The notes: generated by a model not told the origin, from the sequence alone. A DNA stretch of 64,000 bases from Competibacter_A sp037045535 (GCA_037045535.1 JBAOHI010000073.1:248001-312000); one strand, 5' to 3'. Counted from the stretch's first letter, positions 1 to 9,372 are shown. Made by a program: numbers and translations.

Positions 1-1729
1 GAAATATTCCTCAGCGTTGTCTTCCTTGATCTCCAGCACCAAATACCGGCCCGGTAATCCGCTATCCTTGAAACGCTTGCTGAGCCAATCAAAAAAATCC
101 TTATCCACGATGGAATTGTATGATACTCGCACGAATAGGACGGGGGGCTTGCCACCCGCTTGCAGGATTTCCATCAAGGTGGATAACCCCCGGATAAGAG
201 TCCACTTGTCCAAGGCACCCATCGCACCATAACGGGCCGCCACCGTGCCTAGCTTGTCCATGGGCTGCGGATTGCCACCTTCTCCATCTAATATCTCAAG
301 ATAAACCTTATAGCGCGCCTCGTCGGCGGTTTCGAAGCTGACAATGGGCTGATAGCTCAGCTTCAAATACCCCTTGGTCAGTGCATCTCGAATCAGCCGA
401 ATAACGGCTTCGTCTTGCGGGCTGATCGTGCCCTTTTTTTCCTGTCGGGGCGGCACGTAAAGCTCGACTTGGTTGCCGCCCTTTTGCCGGGCCATCTCGC
501 AAGCGCGGTCGGCGTGCAACAGGATTTGCACGGCGGTTTCCTCTCTATCCCGGATCCTGCAGGCACCAATGCAACACGTCGTCGTGAACATTTTGCCGGC
601 AACTTGGAAAGTGTTTTGAGCGATGGCAGTGCAGATACGTTCGGCCAACGGCACCGGATCGCTCGATGAGCCGGCCGGCAAATAAACCACGAACACCCCG
701 CTGGCAAAATGAGCGGCGATGTCTCCAGAGGACAGTAACCCCTTGACTAGAATAGCGGCTTCGCGCGCGAACTGATCGACGGCCTCAAACCCTATGGCGT
801 AACGAATCGCAGCATAGTCGGTGAACAGGACATATAGCACACTACCTTCGTGGCCAAGCTCCAGAGTTTCCAGAAAAAACCGGCGGCTGTACAGGCCAGT
901 CGCGTCATCGTACTTGAGCAAATCCTCGAGCTGCTTGTTATGGACTTGCTTCTCCGGCCCGATTTCCCGAACGATGATTTGGGTGCAGGGTTCGTCATTC
1001 ATCCGGGTCGGCGCGCACTCCAGCAAGATGGGGAGCGTTTGCCCGTTGCTGCGCACGCCGACCATCTCCACCGGCTCGATGGCTTTGCCAGAACGAATGC
1101 TCCGGCGCAGCACGCTTTTTAGCGCGTCCCGGTAGACCGGTGGCACCATGTGAACCAGCTGAATCTGGGCCAGATCTTCCTTGTGTTGGTAACCGAAAAG
1201 CCGGAGATAGGTGGGATTAGCGTAGGCATGAACGCCTTCGTGAATGTAGGCGATCGCTTCATCGACGTTTTCCAGCAAGATCTGGGTGCGATTTTTGCTC
1301 TCGTTGAAGCGGACTTCGAAGGAGCGTCCGTCCCTGCGAGTCTGCAAGTGGCGCAATTCCTTGCGAACGACCGCCACCAAGTGATCCGCATCGTCCAGGT
1401 AGATATAGTCATCGGCACCTTCTTCCAACAGGCGGGCCGGTCTGTAGTGCCCGCGGTGCTCGTCATCTACCACTGCAATGATCGGAATATCCTGTCCCGA
1501 TTCAGCGGTCATCAGAGCGCGTTTCGGCGATGGTAGGCAAATCCTCGGCGACCCGCAGCAAGATCAAGTCCAGCGGCTGATAGTCGATCGCGCTACGGGC
1601 ATCCTCGGCTTTGTCGGTTTCAGTCAGTTCGAGTTGATAACCATCTCCTCGCAGCGTCTTGACGATATGGTCGATATCGGATTGGGAACGATCTACGATG
1701 AGCAGGTTAATGATGGAAGGCTCAGACAC
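1..1729 (-). CDS. FimX-like REC-PAS-GGDEF-EAL cyclic-di-GMP protein, 3' end cut by window edge, one frameshift
   Basis: Read on the minus strand from a GTG at 1729. The order is a receiver-like domain, a PAS domain (contains VHAYANPTYLRLFGY), a GGDEF domain beginning at DDATGLYSRRFF, and the start of an EAL domain (KLSYQPIVSFETADEA). The GGDEF signature is replaced by ASGVF and the EAL signature by EIL in YLEILDGEGG, so both catalytic modules look degenerate, as in FimX, a c-di-GMP receptor for type IV pili. The opening frame stops near 1503 inside the receiver domain. The rest continues in the +1 frame: removing one base from the T run at 1522-1524 joins LPTIAE to RALMTAESGQDIP without loss. 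It lies 63 bp downstream of epmB on the same strand. The family call rests on domain order. The C-terminus is outside the window, so the EAL domain cannot be judged fully. Confidence 0.75.
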
Positions 1730-1792
1730 GCGTCCAACCTCTATTGATGGCCAGAATCCCCGGCTGCGAGGGGGCTGTTGCCGGCCGCATTC

Positions 1793-2797
1793 TCATAGCG
1801 GGGTCTTGGCCAGTTGTCCTGGCTGCTCTCGCACCAGCCTGGGGACCAGATAGCCCGGCAAGCGCTGGCGAAGGACTTCCATGATAGTCGATGCCTCAGT
1901 TTCGTTCACCTCATAATGGGCCGCCCCCTGCACTCGGTCGAGTAGGTGCAGGTAATAAGGCAGAACGCGGGCCGTGAACAGCACTTCGCTTAGCTCCACC
2001 AAGGTCGGTACTGTGTCGTTCACCCCGCGTAGCAAAACCGACTGATTTAATAGTGTAACACCAATGCCCGCTAACCGCTCCAGCACCCGCCGGACGGTGT
2101 CATCGATTTCCCGAGGATGGTTGGCGTGAATCACCAAGATCGGCCGTAACCGGGTTCGGGCGAGCAGATCCAGCAAGCCGTCATCGACCCGCTCCGGTAA
2201 TACGATCGGTTGCCGGCTATGGATACGCAACCGTTCCAAGTGGGGAATCCGCTCCAATTCCGCCAGCAATGCGCCCAGCCGTCGATCGGACAGGGACAGC
2301 GGGTCGCCACCGCTCAAAATCACTTCGCGGAGGCTGCGGTCTTGCGAGAGATAATTCAGCGCCGGGCGCCACGAGTCCCCTCCGGCATGGTTCTCCGAGT
2401 AAGGAAATTCCCGGCGGAAACAGTAGCGACAATGTATCGCGCAAGCACCCGTGGCAATCAACAGTACCCGGCCATGGTATTTGTGCAACACGCCCGGTGC
2501 TGCTCGCGCCGCCTGGTCGTCCACCGGATCGGCCACGAATCCCGGCACGGGTGACAGTTCCGCCGCCAACGGCAACACCTGGCGCAACAGAGGATCATCA
2601 GGATCACCCTGACGCATTCTGGCCACGAATCCGCGCGGCACCCGCAGCGGAAACCGCGCCGCTGCCGCTCGCGCTGCCGGCAACAGTGCCAAGTCCAGCA
2701 CCAGCTCCCGCAGCAGCTCGGCGGGCTCGGTGATTGCCCGAGCCAGCTCCTGTTGCCAGCCCGGCACCTGACGCGAGTCCGTTTTTGTCAGTATCAT
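1793..2797 (-). CDS. epmB: EF-P beta-lysine--protein modification enzyme, lysine 2,3-aminomutase homologue
   Basis: Radical SAM enzyme of 334 residues that converts (S)-alpha-lysine to (R)-beta-lysine, which EpmA then attaches to elongation factor P. The Fe-S cluster motif CAIHCRYCF (CX3CX2C) is clear, followed by the LSGGDPLSLSD segment typical of the lysine aminomutase family. The reading frame stays open far upstream across efp, but the ATG at 2797 gives the family length (about 340), starts with MILTKTDSRQ, and leaves room for the divergent efp promoter, so it was chosen. It is divergent to efp and epmA, which makes a complete EF-P modification locus. The enzyme is cytoplasmic and oxygen sensitive. 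Confidence 0.95.
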   Translation of the reverse strand: MILTKTDSRQVPGWQQELARAITEPAELLRELVLDLALLPAARAAAARFPLRVPRGFVARMRQGDPDDPLLRQVLPLAAELSPVPGFVADPVDDQAARAAPGVLHKYHGRVLLIATGACAIHCRYCFRREFPYSENHAGGDSWRPALNYLSQDRSLREVILSGGDPLSLSDRRLGALLAELERIPHLERLRIHSRQPIVLPERVDDGLLDLLARTRLRPILVIHANHPREIDDTVRRVLERLAGIGVTLLNQSVLLRGVNDTVPTLVELSEVLFTARVLPYYLHLLDRVQGAAHYEVNETEASTIMEVLRQRLPGYLVPRLVREQPGQLAKTPL

Positions 2798-2812
2798 ATC
2801 GCGTTGTATAAC
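2785..2812 (+). promoter_or_regulatory. Putative sigma70 promoter of efp
   Basis: TTGTCA at 2785-2790 and TATAAC at 2807-2812 are separated by 16 bases, about 30 bases before the efp ATG at 2843. The -35 element overlaps the first codons of the divergent epmB. Called from consensus similarity only. Confidence 0.5.
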
Positions 2813-2842
2813 CTTACCACTCCAACCCAAGGCAACAATTGC

Positions 2843-3412
2843 ATGGCGACATATAGTACCAACGAATTCAAGAGCGGGCTGAAGATCATGCTGGATGGCG
2901 ACCCTTACGCCATCGTCGAAAACGAGTTCGTCAAACCGGGCAAGGGCCAAGCATTCAACCGGGTCAAGGTGCGCAATCTGAAAACCGGGCGGGTCATCGA
3001 ACGTACCTTTAAGTCGGGCGATACCGCCGAAGGCGCCGATGTGGTCGACGTCGAATTGCAATATCTGTACAACGACGGCGAATACTGGCATTTCATGGAT
3101 CCGCAGAGCTACGAGCAAATCACCGCCGATGCCGCCACCGTGAGCGATGCCGCCAAGTGGCTCAAGGAAGAAGCCATTTGTCAGGTGACCCTGTGGAACG
3201 GCGTCCCCCTGAGCGTGGCACCGCCCAATTTCGTGATCATGGCCATCGTCGAAACCGATCCTGGCGTGCGTGGTGACACTTCGGGCGGGGGCGGCAAGCC
3301 GGCCACTTTGGAAACCGGCGCGGTGGTCCGAGTGCCGCTGTTCGTGCAAAACGGCGAAATCATCAAGGTGGATACTCGCACCGGTGAATACGTGTCCCGG
3401 GTCAAGGAATAG
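2843..3412 (+). CDS. efp: Elongation factor P
   Basis: A 189-residue EF-P that relieves ribosome stalling at polyproline stretches by binding between the P and E sites. It starts MATYSTNEFKSGLK and is full length. The modified residue is present: Lys34 in the loop KPGKGQAF, the site that EpmA beta-lysylates in gammaproteobacteria. The three beta-barrel domains are covered, ending GEYVSRVKE. An in-frame start at 2753 would add about 30 unrelated residues and was rejected in favour of the ATG at 2843. epmA follows 33 bp downstream and epmB diverges upstream, so substrate and both modifying enzymes are linked. Confidence 0.97.
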   Translation: MATYSTNEFKSGLKIMLDGDPYAIVENEFVKPGKGQAFNRVKVRNLKTGRVIERTFKSGDTAEGADVVDVELQYLYNDGEYWHFMDPQSYEQITADAATVSDAAKWLKEEAICQVTLWNGVPLSVAPPNFVIMAIVETDPGVRGDTSGGGGKPATLETGAVVRVPLFVQNGEIIKVDTRTGEYVSRVKE

Positions 3413-3445
3413 CGCGGGCGCAAAACCGCCACATCGCCCCAACCC

Positions 3446-4435
3446 GTGACCGCGTATCACTGGCGACCCAGCGCCGATTTATCGGTCTTGCGGCTGCGCG
3501 CCGAGTTACTGGCGCAAATCCGGGCTTTTTTCGCGGCGTGCGGCGTGCTGGAGGTGGAAACCCCGGCGCTGTCGGTGGCGGCGATCACCGATCCTCACTT
3601 GGCCAGTTTTAAAACTTGCTACTCAGGACCGGGATCGCAACACGGTCGGCCCCTGTATCTGCACACCTCGCCGGAATTTGCAATGAAGCGGTTGTTGGCG
3701 GCGGGTAGCGGTTGCATCTACCAGATCGCCCGTGTGTTCCGCGACGGTGAGGCAGGCTCCCGCCACAACCCCGAATTTACCTTGCTGGAATGGTATCGGG
3801 TTGGCTTCGACCATCACCGGCTGATGGACGAAGTGGCGGAGCTGGTCGGGATGTTGCTCGCTGGGCGGCTGGCACTAGCGGAACCGGAGCGGTTGAGCTA
3901 CCGCCAGATTTTTCAGCATCACCTGAATCTGGACCCGCATCGGGCCACTGTTGCGGATCTGGCCGCTTGCGCGGAGACACGCAACATCTCGATACCCACC
4001 GGGATGCCGCTGGATGACCCCGATCCATGGTTAGACCTGCTGCTCACTCACTGCGTCGAGCCCCGGCTGGGATCGGGGCGCTTGACCTTCGTGCATGATT
4101 ATCCGGCATCGCAAGCGGCACTGGCTCGGCTGCGGCCGGACGATCCGCCGGTCGGCGAACGTTTCGAGCTGTACATCAACGGCATCGAGCTCGCCAACGG
4201 CTTCCACGAACTCGGCGACGCGGTCGAACAGCGCCACCGCTTTGAGCAGGAAAACGCTGCTCGCCGGGCGGCGGGGCTACCGGTCATGCCGGTGGACGAA
4301 CACTTGCTGGCGGCATTGGAATTCGGCTTGCCCGATTGCGCGGGCGTGGCGCTGGGATTCGACCGGTTGGTGATGCTGGCGACGAGGAAAACGTCGCTGG
4401 CGGAGGTGCTGGCATTTCCGCTGGATCGCGCCTGA
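3446..4435 (+). CDS. epmA: EF-P lysyl-lysine ligase (PoxA/GenX, LysRS paralogue)
   Basis: A 329-residue protein equivalent to the catalytic core of class II lysyl-tRNA synthetase without the anticodon-binding domain. Class II features are visible: TPALS and TDPHL near the N-terminus, the motif 2 region ARVFRDGEAGSRHNPEFT, and motif 3 GVALGFDRLVML near the C-terminus. It activates beta-lysine with ATP and transfers it to Lys34 of EF-P. The start is GTG at 3446, 33 bp after efp, which implies co-transcription. The length matches E. coli EpmA (about 325). Confidence 0.95.
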   Translation: MTAYHWRPSADLSVLRLRAELLAQIRAFFAACGVLEVETPALSVAAITDPHLASFKTCYSGPGSQHGRPLYLHTSPEFAMKRLLAAGSGCIYQIARVFRDGEAGSRHNPEFTLLEWYRVGFDHHRLMDEVAELVGMLLAGRLALAEPERLSYRQIFQHHLNLDPHRATVADLAACAETRNISIPTGMPLDDPDPWLDLLLTHCVEPRLGSGRLTFVHDYPASQAALARLRPDDPPVGERFELYINGIELANGFHELGDAVEQRHRFEQENAARRAAGLPVMPVDEHLLAALEFGLPDCAGVALGFDRLVMLATRKTSLAEVLAFPLDRA

Positions 4436-4456
4436 ATCCACGCGCGCCCGACTTCG

Positions 4457-5356
4457 CTATCCCACGCTCAACCGTTGCCCCATCCGGACCTTCGCTCCTG
4501 CCTGAATGGCCGGCTCCCAACGGACCGTGTCCCGACTAAACAACAGAATGACGGTGGATCCCATGTTGAACCGGCCAAGTTCCGCGCCTTTGTCGAGCCT
4601 GACCGCATCCTCGCCGTTCGGCGGATAGCGCCAGCAGCAGAGGGTCTTGCCGAGCGGCGGCGTAATCGGCCCGGCCCAAACTGTTTCGATGGAGGCGACA
4701 TTGATCGCGCCGACCAGCACCACCGCCATCGGACCCGCCGGCGTATCGAAGAGCGCTGCCACCCGCTCATTGCGGGCGAATAGGTTGGGCACCATCCTTG
4801 TGGTCAGCGGCGACACACTGAACAGCTTGCCGGGAACATGCACCATCTCGCGCAGCCGGCCGGCCAGTGGCATGTGTATCCGGTGATAATCGCGCGGCGA
4901 CAAATACAGCGTCGTGAAGACCCCGCCCTGAAACAGCCGAGCTCGCTCGGGATCACTGCCCAGCAACGCGGCGAGCGAAAAAGTCCGGCCCTTGGCTTGC
5001 AACAATAGATTCTGTTCGATGTTACCGATCTGGCTGACCGCCCCGTCCACTGGGCAGCACACCACCCGGTCACCGGCCGCCACCGGCCGAATGCCCGGCT
5101 TGAGCGACCGGGTGAAGAAGGCGTTGAAGTCTGGATAGGCGCGCGCATCCGATTCCGACGCCTCGCCCAGATCGACTTGAAAATGCTGGGCGAATCCTCG
5201 GATCAGCGCGTTCTTGAACCAGGGCAGTCGCGCTCGCGTTATCCGATAGGTCAGGCGGGTCAATAGCCGTTGCGGCAACAGATATTGCGGCAGGTTGCGC
5301 AGATAGTCGCTCAGGGTCGCGGACGTATCGGCGGGAATCGAGTCGGGCATGGTCAT
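4457..5356 (-). CDS. psd: Phosphatidylserine decarboxylase
   Basis: Decarboxylates phosphatidylserine to phosphatidylethanolamine at the inner membrane. The 299-residue proenzyme carries the autocleavage site as MGST in FNMGSTVILLF near the C-terminus (canonical LGST). Serinolysis there creates the pyruvoyl prosthetic group and the alpha and beta subunits. Other family landmarks are VDGAVSQIG and LSPRDYHRIHMP, including the catalytic His region. A second ATG two codons in (5350) is an equally good start. It is convergent with epmA, whereas in E. coli psd lies close to the epmA region, so the neighbourhood is familiar. Confidence 0.95.
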   Translation of the reverse strand: MTMPDSIPADTSATLSDYLRNLPQYLLPQRLLTRLTYRITRARLPWFKNALIRGFAQHFQVDLGEASESDARAYPDFNAFFTRSLKPGIRPVAAGDRVVCCPVDGAVSQIGNIEQNLLLQAKGRTFSLAALLGSDPERARLFQGGVFTTLYLSPRDYHRIHMPLAGRLREMVHVPGKLFSVSPLTTRMVPNLFARNERVAALFDTPAGPMAVVLVGAINVASIETVWAGPITPPLGKTLCCWRYPPNGEDAVRLDKGAELGRFNMGSTVILLFSRDTVRWEPAIQAGAKVRMGQRLSVG

Positions 5357-5396
5357 TCCATTTCGTCAACGGAAAACGTGAATCGGCACCGGCCCA

Positions 5397-6032
5397 TCAG
5401 GGCACGGCGGCACGGATTTTCAGGAAATCGGTCGCCATCCGCTCCGGATTCTGCGGCGGGGTAAAAATCGCCCGCGGCCGACCCGACGGGTCGATCAACG
5501 CGATGGTCGAGCTGTGATCGATCGTGTAATTCGAGCCTTTCGCATCGGGTCCGCGTTGATAGAATACGTGCAGCGGCTGAGTCAACCGGCGTAACTCCTC
5601 GGTCGGCCCGGTCACCCCCTGAAACTTGGGGTTGAAATAGGTCACGTATTCCCGCAGCCGCTCCGGCGTGTCGCGCTGCGGGTCCACCGACACCAGCACA
5701 TAGGCAGTGTCGCGGTCGGCGCCTTGTTCGGCCAACCGCTTTTGTAATCGATTCAACTCGGCCAGTGTGAGCGGACAGACATCTGGGCAATAGGTGTAAC
5801 CAAAATACAGAAATGTCCACTTACCCTGGAAATCGGCGCGCGTGAACGGCCGACCGCTGTGATGGACTAAGTTAAACGCTTCCAGCGGCTGGGCATCGGG
5901 CAGATAGATGCCGGCGATATCCAACGACGGCGCCGCCCGTCGGCTGAATAACCATTCGCCCAGTATCAACCCCACGGTCAGCGCCACCATGCCGGCCAGC
6001 ACCAGCCCGATTACAGTCGCACGACGGGTCAT
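5397..6032 (-). CDS. SCO1/SenC/PrrC family copper chaperone or thiol oxidoreductase
   Basis: A 211-residue membrane-anchored thioredoxin-fold protein. It has an N-terminal transmembrane helix (about residues 6-28), then the periplasmic domain with the copper-binding CPDVC motif and the distal His in TIDHSSTIAL. SCO proteins help assemble the CuA centre of cytochrome oxidases. The frame extends upstream to 6167, but that extension is basic and unlike the family; ATG 6032 places the membrane anchor at the N-terminus. It follows psd closely on the same strand, with no obvious functional link. No cytochrome oxidase genes are in view. Confidence 0.92.
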   Translation of the reverse strand: MTRRATVIGLVLAGMVALTVGLILGEWLFSRRAAPSLDIAGIYLPDAQPLEAFNLVHHSGRPFTRADFQGKWTFLYFGYTYCPDVCPLTLAELNRLQKRLAEQGADRDTAYVLVSVDPQRDTPERLREYVTYFNPKFQGVTGPTEELRRLTQPLHVFYQRGPDAKGSNYTIDHSSTIALIDPSGRPRAIFTPPQNPERMATDFLKIRAAVP

Positions 6033-6244
6033 GATCGGTTGCCTCGGTTCCGTATGTTTCACGCTCTGGCCGACGCAACGGTGGCTGCCTCGGCGATATC
6101 GACCGGGGAGCATATCCGGTCTGCCGCCGAAACGGTAGAATCCCACCGCTCCCGCACAACCCCGCACCCCGCGAGCCCGGTCTATCGTCGGCCGTGCTTT
6201 GCGCCAGCGGACCGGATATTTTCATTCGCCGACCGAATTTTTCG

Positions 6245-7150
6245 ATGACCGACCACGACAACGTCTTCTCCCATCTGCATACCATTCGCGACCTAATCCG
6301 CTGGGGCGCCAGCCGTATGAACGAGGCTGGCCTACACTTTGGTCACGGCACCGACAACGCTATCGACGAGGCGGCGGCACTGGTGCTGCACGCGCTGTAC
6401 TTGCCGCCGGACCTGCATGCCGAATATCTCCAATCGTACCTAACGCCGACCGAAAAACAGGCGGCGATTCAATTATTGGAACGGCGGATCGCGGAACGCA
6501 AGCCAGCTGCCTATCTGACCAACCGCGCTTGGTTCATGAATTTGCCGTTTTATGTGGACGAGCGGGTGTTGGTCCCACGTTCGCCGCTGGCCGAGCTGAT
6601 CGAACGGCATTTCGCACCGTGGTTGCCGGACAGCCGCAAGGTGGAAACCATTTTGGATTTGGGTACCGGCAGCGGCTGCATCGGCATCGCCTGCGCCTAT
6701 GCCTTTCCCGACGCGCGAGTGGATTTGGCGGACATCTCCGCCGATGCCTTGGCGGTCGCTCGGCGTAATATCACTGAACATGGCTTTGACGATCAGGTCG
6801 AAGCCATTCAGTCCGATCTGTTCTCGGCGCTGAAGGGCCGCCGTTACGACCTGATCATCAGCAACCCGCCCTATGTCGGACAAGAAGAGCTGGACAATCT
6901 GCCTTCTGAGTACCATCACGAGCCGCGGCTGGGGCTCGCCGCCGGCGCGGAAGGGCTGGATGTAGTGGCAGAAATTCTCAGCCAGGCCGCCGACTACCTG
7001 CAACGCGACGGGGTGTTGATCGTTGAGGTCGGCAACGCCCAATACGCCCTGTGCGAAGCGTTTCCCGACGTACCGTTTACCTGGCTGGAATTCGAGCACG
7101 GTGGACAGGGCGTATTTTTCTTAAACGCCTCGCAATTGAAAGCGCTGTAA
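6245..7150 (+). CDS. prmB: 50S ribosomal protein L3 glutamine methyltransferase
   Basis: A 301-residue SAM-dependent N5-glutamine methyltransferase. It shows SAM motif I DLGTGSGCIGIA, the catalytic NPPY motif in ISNPPYVG, and the PRSPLAELI segment that separates PrmB (target L3) from PrmC (target release factors). An upstream in-frame start at 6194 exists, but MTDHDNVFSHL at 6245 matches where PrmB proteins begin. It is divergent from the SCO gene. Confidence 0.93.
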   Translation: MTDHDNVFSHLHTIRDLIRWGASRMNEAGLHFGHGTDNAIDEAAALVLHALYLPPDLHAEYLQSYLTPTEKQAAIQLLERRIAERKPAAYLTNRAWFMNLPFYVDERVLVPRSPLAELIERHFAPWLPDSRKVETILDLGTGSGCIGIACAYAFPDARVDLADISADALAVARRNITEHGFDDQVEAIQSDLFSALKGRRYDLIISNPPYVGQEELDNLPSEYHHEPRLGLAAGAEGLDVVAEILSQAADYLQRDGVLIVEVGNAQYALCEAFPDVPFTWLEFEHGGQGVFFLNASQLKAL

Positions 7151-7195
7151 TTTCAAGGCGATTCCTCTCAGGATCCACGGTAGCCCCTCAAGGAC

Positions 7196-7348
7196 ATGAT
7201 CGAAAACTCCAGCAACCGCGCCCGAGTCGCGGCCCTCAGCCCGATGAGCCACGCCCTGGGCATCCAGACTGTCGCCGAGCCCACCACGGCCCCACCGTGG
7301 TCGGGCGCTTGCGCGAGTCGGGCCCGTTATGCCCCAGGCTATTCTTGA
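7196..7348 (+). pseudogene. Eroded C-terminal fragment of an EAL (c-di-GMP phosphodiesterase) domain
   Basis: The 50-codon frame from 7196 reads MIENSSNRARVAALSPMSHA then LGIQTVAE, which matches the last helices of EAL domains (consensus like MVESINxIGHxMGxxTIAEFVE). After a frame change, VVGRLRESG follows, and after another, RYAPGYS, corresponding to the usual LRELGVDYAQGY end. It is therefore a short EAL remnant broken by at least two indels, between prmB and hemN. It has no start of its own and is not expected to be functional. Confidence 0.6.
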
Positions 7349-7376
7349 GCCAATCCGCCCCCTGGTTGTTGCCACC

Positions 7377-8759
7377 ATGAACGCCACCGTCATTTTCGAC
7401 CCCGATCTGATTCGTAAGTACGACAAGGCCGGTCCTCGCTACACCTCCTACCCGACCGCTGTGCAGTTCCACACCGGTTTCGGCGAAGCGGAATACCGAG
7501 AGCTGGCACTGGCCAGCAACGCGACGGGTAGGCCGCTGTCGCTGTATGTCCACATCCCGTTCTGCGATACGGTCTGTTTCTACTGCGCCTGCAACAAGAT
7601 CATCACCAAGAACCGTCGCCATACCCTCCCCTATCTCGATCACTTACACCGGGAAATCGCCTTGCAAGGGGCGCTGTTCGACCGAAGTCGGCCGGTCGAA
7701 CAGCTGCATTGGGGCGGTGGAACACCTACCTTCATCAGCTCGGCCGAAATGCGAGAACTGATGCGGATGACTGGCGAACATTTCCGCCTGCTTGGCGACG
7801 ACAGCGGCGAATACTCCATCGAAGTGGATCCGCGCGAAACCGATGACCACACCATCGCGCTCCTGCGGGAACTGGGTTTCAATCGACTGAGTTTGGGGGT
7901 ACAGGATTTCGAGCCGGCGGTGCAAAAAGCGGTCAACCGTATCCAACCTCGTGAAATCACCTTGCAGGTTATGGAAGCGGCTCGACGCGAGGGGTTCAAA
8001 TCAATCAGCGTGGATTTGATCTATGGCCTGCCGGGTCAGAGCGTCGCCAGCTTCGACCGCACCGTGAACGAGCTCATCGCTCAAGACCCCGACCGGGTTT
8101 CAGTCTTCAACTATGCTCATCTGCCCGACCTGTTCAAAACCCAGCGCCAGATCGACGCCAGCGCGTTACCACCGCCGGCAGTTAAGTTGGACATCCTCAG
8201 GACCGTGATCGAGCGGCTGACCGCTGCCGGTTATGTCTATATCGGTATGGATCACTTCGCCAAACCCGACGACGAGTTGGCGCTAGCGCAGCGCGCCGGT
8301 ACCCTGTATCGCAACTTCCAGGGTTACAGCACCCACGCCGACTGCGACCTGATCGGGCTCGGCGCGACCTCTATTGGCATGGTCGGCGACAGTTACAGCC
8401 AAAACCTCAAAGGGCTGGAAGAGTATTACGGTCGGATCGACGAAAACCGGCTGGCGGTCTTTCGGGGCGTGCGGTTGGATGCCGACGACCGGCTGCGGCG
8501 GGCGGTCATCACCGAGCTGATTTGCCACTTCGCGCTGAAATTCGCTGCCATCGAACGCCAATTCGGGATCTGTTTCCGCGATCGCTTCGCAGTGGAACTG
8601 GCGGAATTGACCGATATGCAGTCGGACGGGCTGCTGGCATTATCCGAGACCGGGATTGAGGTTTTACCGCCGGGCCGGCTGCTGATTCGCAACATCTGCA
8701 TGGTGTTCGACCGATACTTGCGCGAACAGGCGAGCACGCGGTTTTCCCGGGTTATTTAA
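7377..8759 (+). CDS. hemN: Oxygen-independent coproporphyrinogen III oxidase
   Basis: A 460-residue radical SAM enzyme for the anaerobic decarboxylation of coproporphyrinogen III to protoporphyrinogen IX in haem synthesis. The cluster motif is CDTVCFYCAC (Cys63, Cys67, Cys70 and the extra Cys72 of true HemN). LHWGGGTPTF and GVQDFEPAVQKAVNRIQP are also present. Full length and the N-terminal segment YTSYPTA distinguish it from HemW (present separately at 18375-19556). The frame is open from 7329, but MNATVIFDPDLIRKYD at 7377 matches the family start. The coding end abuts an insertion-sequence remnant. Confidence 0.95.
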   Translation: MNATVIFDPDLIRKYDKAGPRYTSYPTAVQFHTGFGEAEYRELALASNATGRPLSLYVHIPFCDTVCFYCACNKIITKNRRHTLPYLDHLHREIALQGALFDRSRPVEQLHWGGGTPTFISSAEMRELMRMTGEHFRLLGDDSGEYSIEVDPRETDDHTIALLRELGFNRLSLGVQDFEPAVQKAVNRIQPREITLQVMEAARREGFKSISVDLIYGLPGQSVASFDRTVNELIAQDPDRVSVFNYAHLPDLFKTQRQIDASALPPPAVKLDILRTVIERLTAAGYVYIGMDHFAKPDDELALAQRAGTLYRNFQGYSTHADCDLIGLGATSIGMVGDSYSQNLKGLEEYYGRIDENRLAVFRGVRLDADDRLRRAVITELICHFALKFAAIERQFGICFRDRFAVELAELTDMQSDGLLALSETGIEVLPPGRLLIRNICMVFDRYLREQASTRFSRVI

Positions 8760-8763
8760 CAGT

Positions 8764-8956
8764 GAAAACAGGGTAATCGGGCTGGCGGAAAACCTGGCCC
8801 TGATCCGCCATATGGCCTTCAACCTGCTGCGCCACAATGGCCTGCCCTGCAATAGCATCCGTCGCCGCAAACGCTGCGCCGCCCTCAACGCGGATTACCG
8901 GTTGCGTCTGCTTTTCGACCAACCCCGTCCGGCCACCTCATAGCCAGATTGCCCTG
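8764..8956 (+). mobile_element. Remnant of an ISAs1-family insertion sequence (transposase C-terminus and possible right end)
   Basis: Right after the hemN stop, the frame 8764-8943 encodes GLAENLALIRHMAFNLLRH, then CNSIRRRKRCAALNADYRLR and LLF. This matches the C-terminus of ISAs1/H-repeat transposases (AENLALIRRMALNLLK...SIKGKRLKA). No start codon or upstream catalytic part is present, so only the tail survives. The sequence GATTGCCCTG ending at 8956 resembles an ISAs1 terminal repeat (CAGGG outward), suggesting the IS edge. The element is truncated on the hemN side. Confidence 0.65.
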
Positions 8957-9372
8957 TTGTGTCACTCCTAATTCTTGATATTTATTGATAAATTAAAGAC
9001 AATTCGACTTTAATCGGCAGACGGAGTCCGATGAGGTAATCCGTGAAACCGGCGCGGCTGGCACCATCCTCTGGTGCCGACCACGATGCCCATGCGGTTC
9101 GGATCGCAAGAGCGCTGGTTTCACCGCTAGCCACAACCGCCGTGAAGCGGTATCGATATTCGGGCGTTGCTGGACCATTCCCTTCCCCGGCGGAATACGA
9201 TCTTGAAGGAAATCCTCCATCAGATCGAGATGCGCCACCGAAAACGTCAGGCCGCAAAAATTCCCCTGATCGAAATTGAACTGCCACCTGCAGGGAGCGG
9301 CGCCTGGAGGGAGCAGTAATTTGTGCTGCGGTTGCCGCTCGCGCGGCTACAGCGCGGGCTAAAGCGGCAAAC
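8957..9372. other. Intergenic stretch without a supported gene
   Basis: About 415 bases between the IS remnant and the large glycosyltransferase. Several short open frames occur, but none has a recognisable product or ribosome binding site. The first 60 bases are AT-rich (TATTTATTGATAAATTAAAG). The region probably carries the promoter of the gene at 9373 plus eroded sequence; no clear -35/-10 pair was identified. Confidence 0.4.

Noticed and set aside
1793..3460. A 555-codon minus-strand open frame covering efp
   Set aside because: Only the part below 2797 matches EpmB; the upstream half is the antisense shadow of efp.
7329..7376. An upstream in-frame ATG extending hemN by 16 codons
   Set aside because: These codons overlap the EAL remnant, and the HemN family starts at the residue equivalent to 7377.
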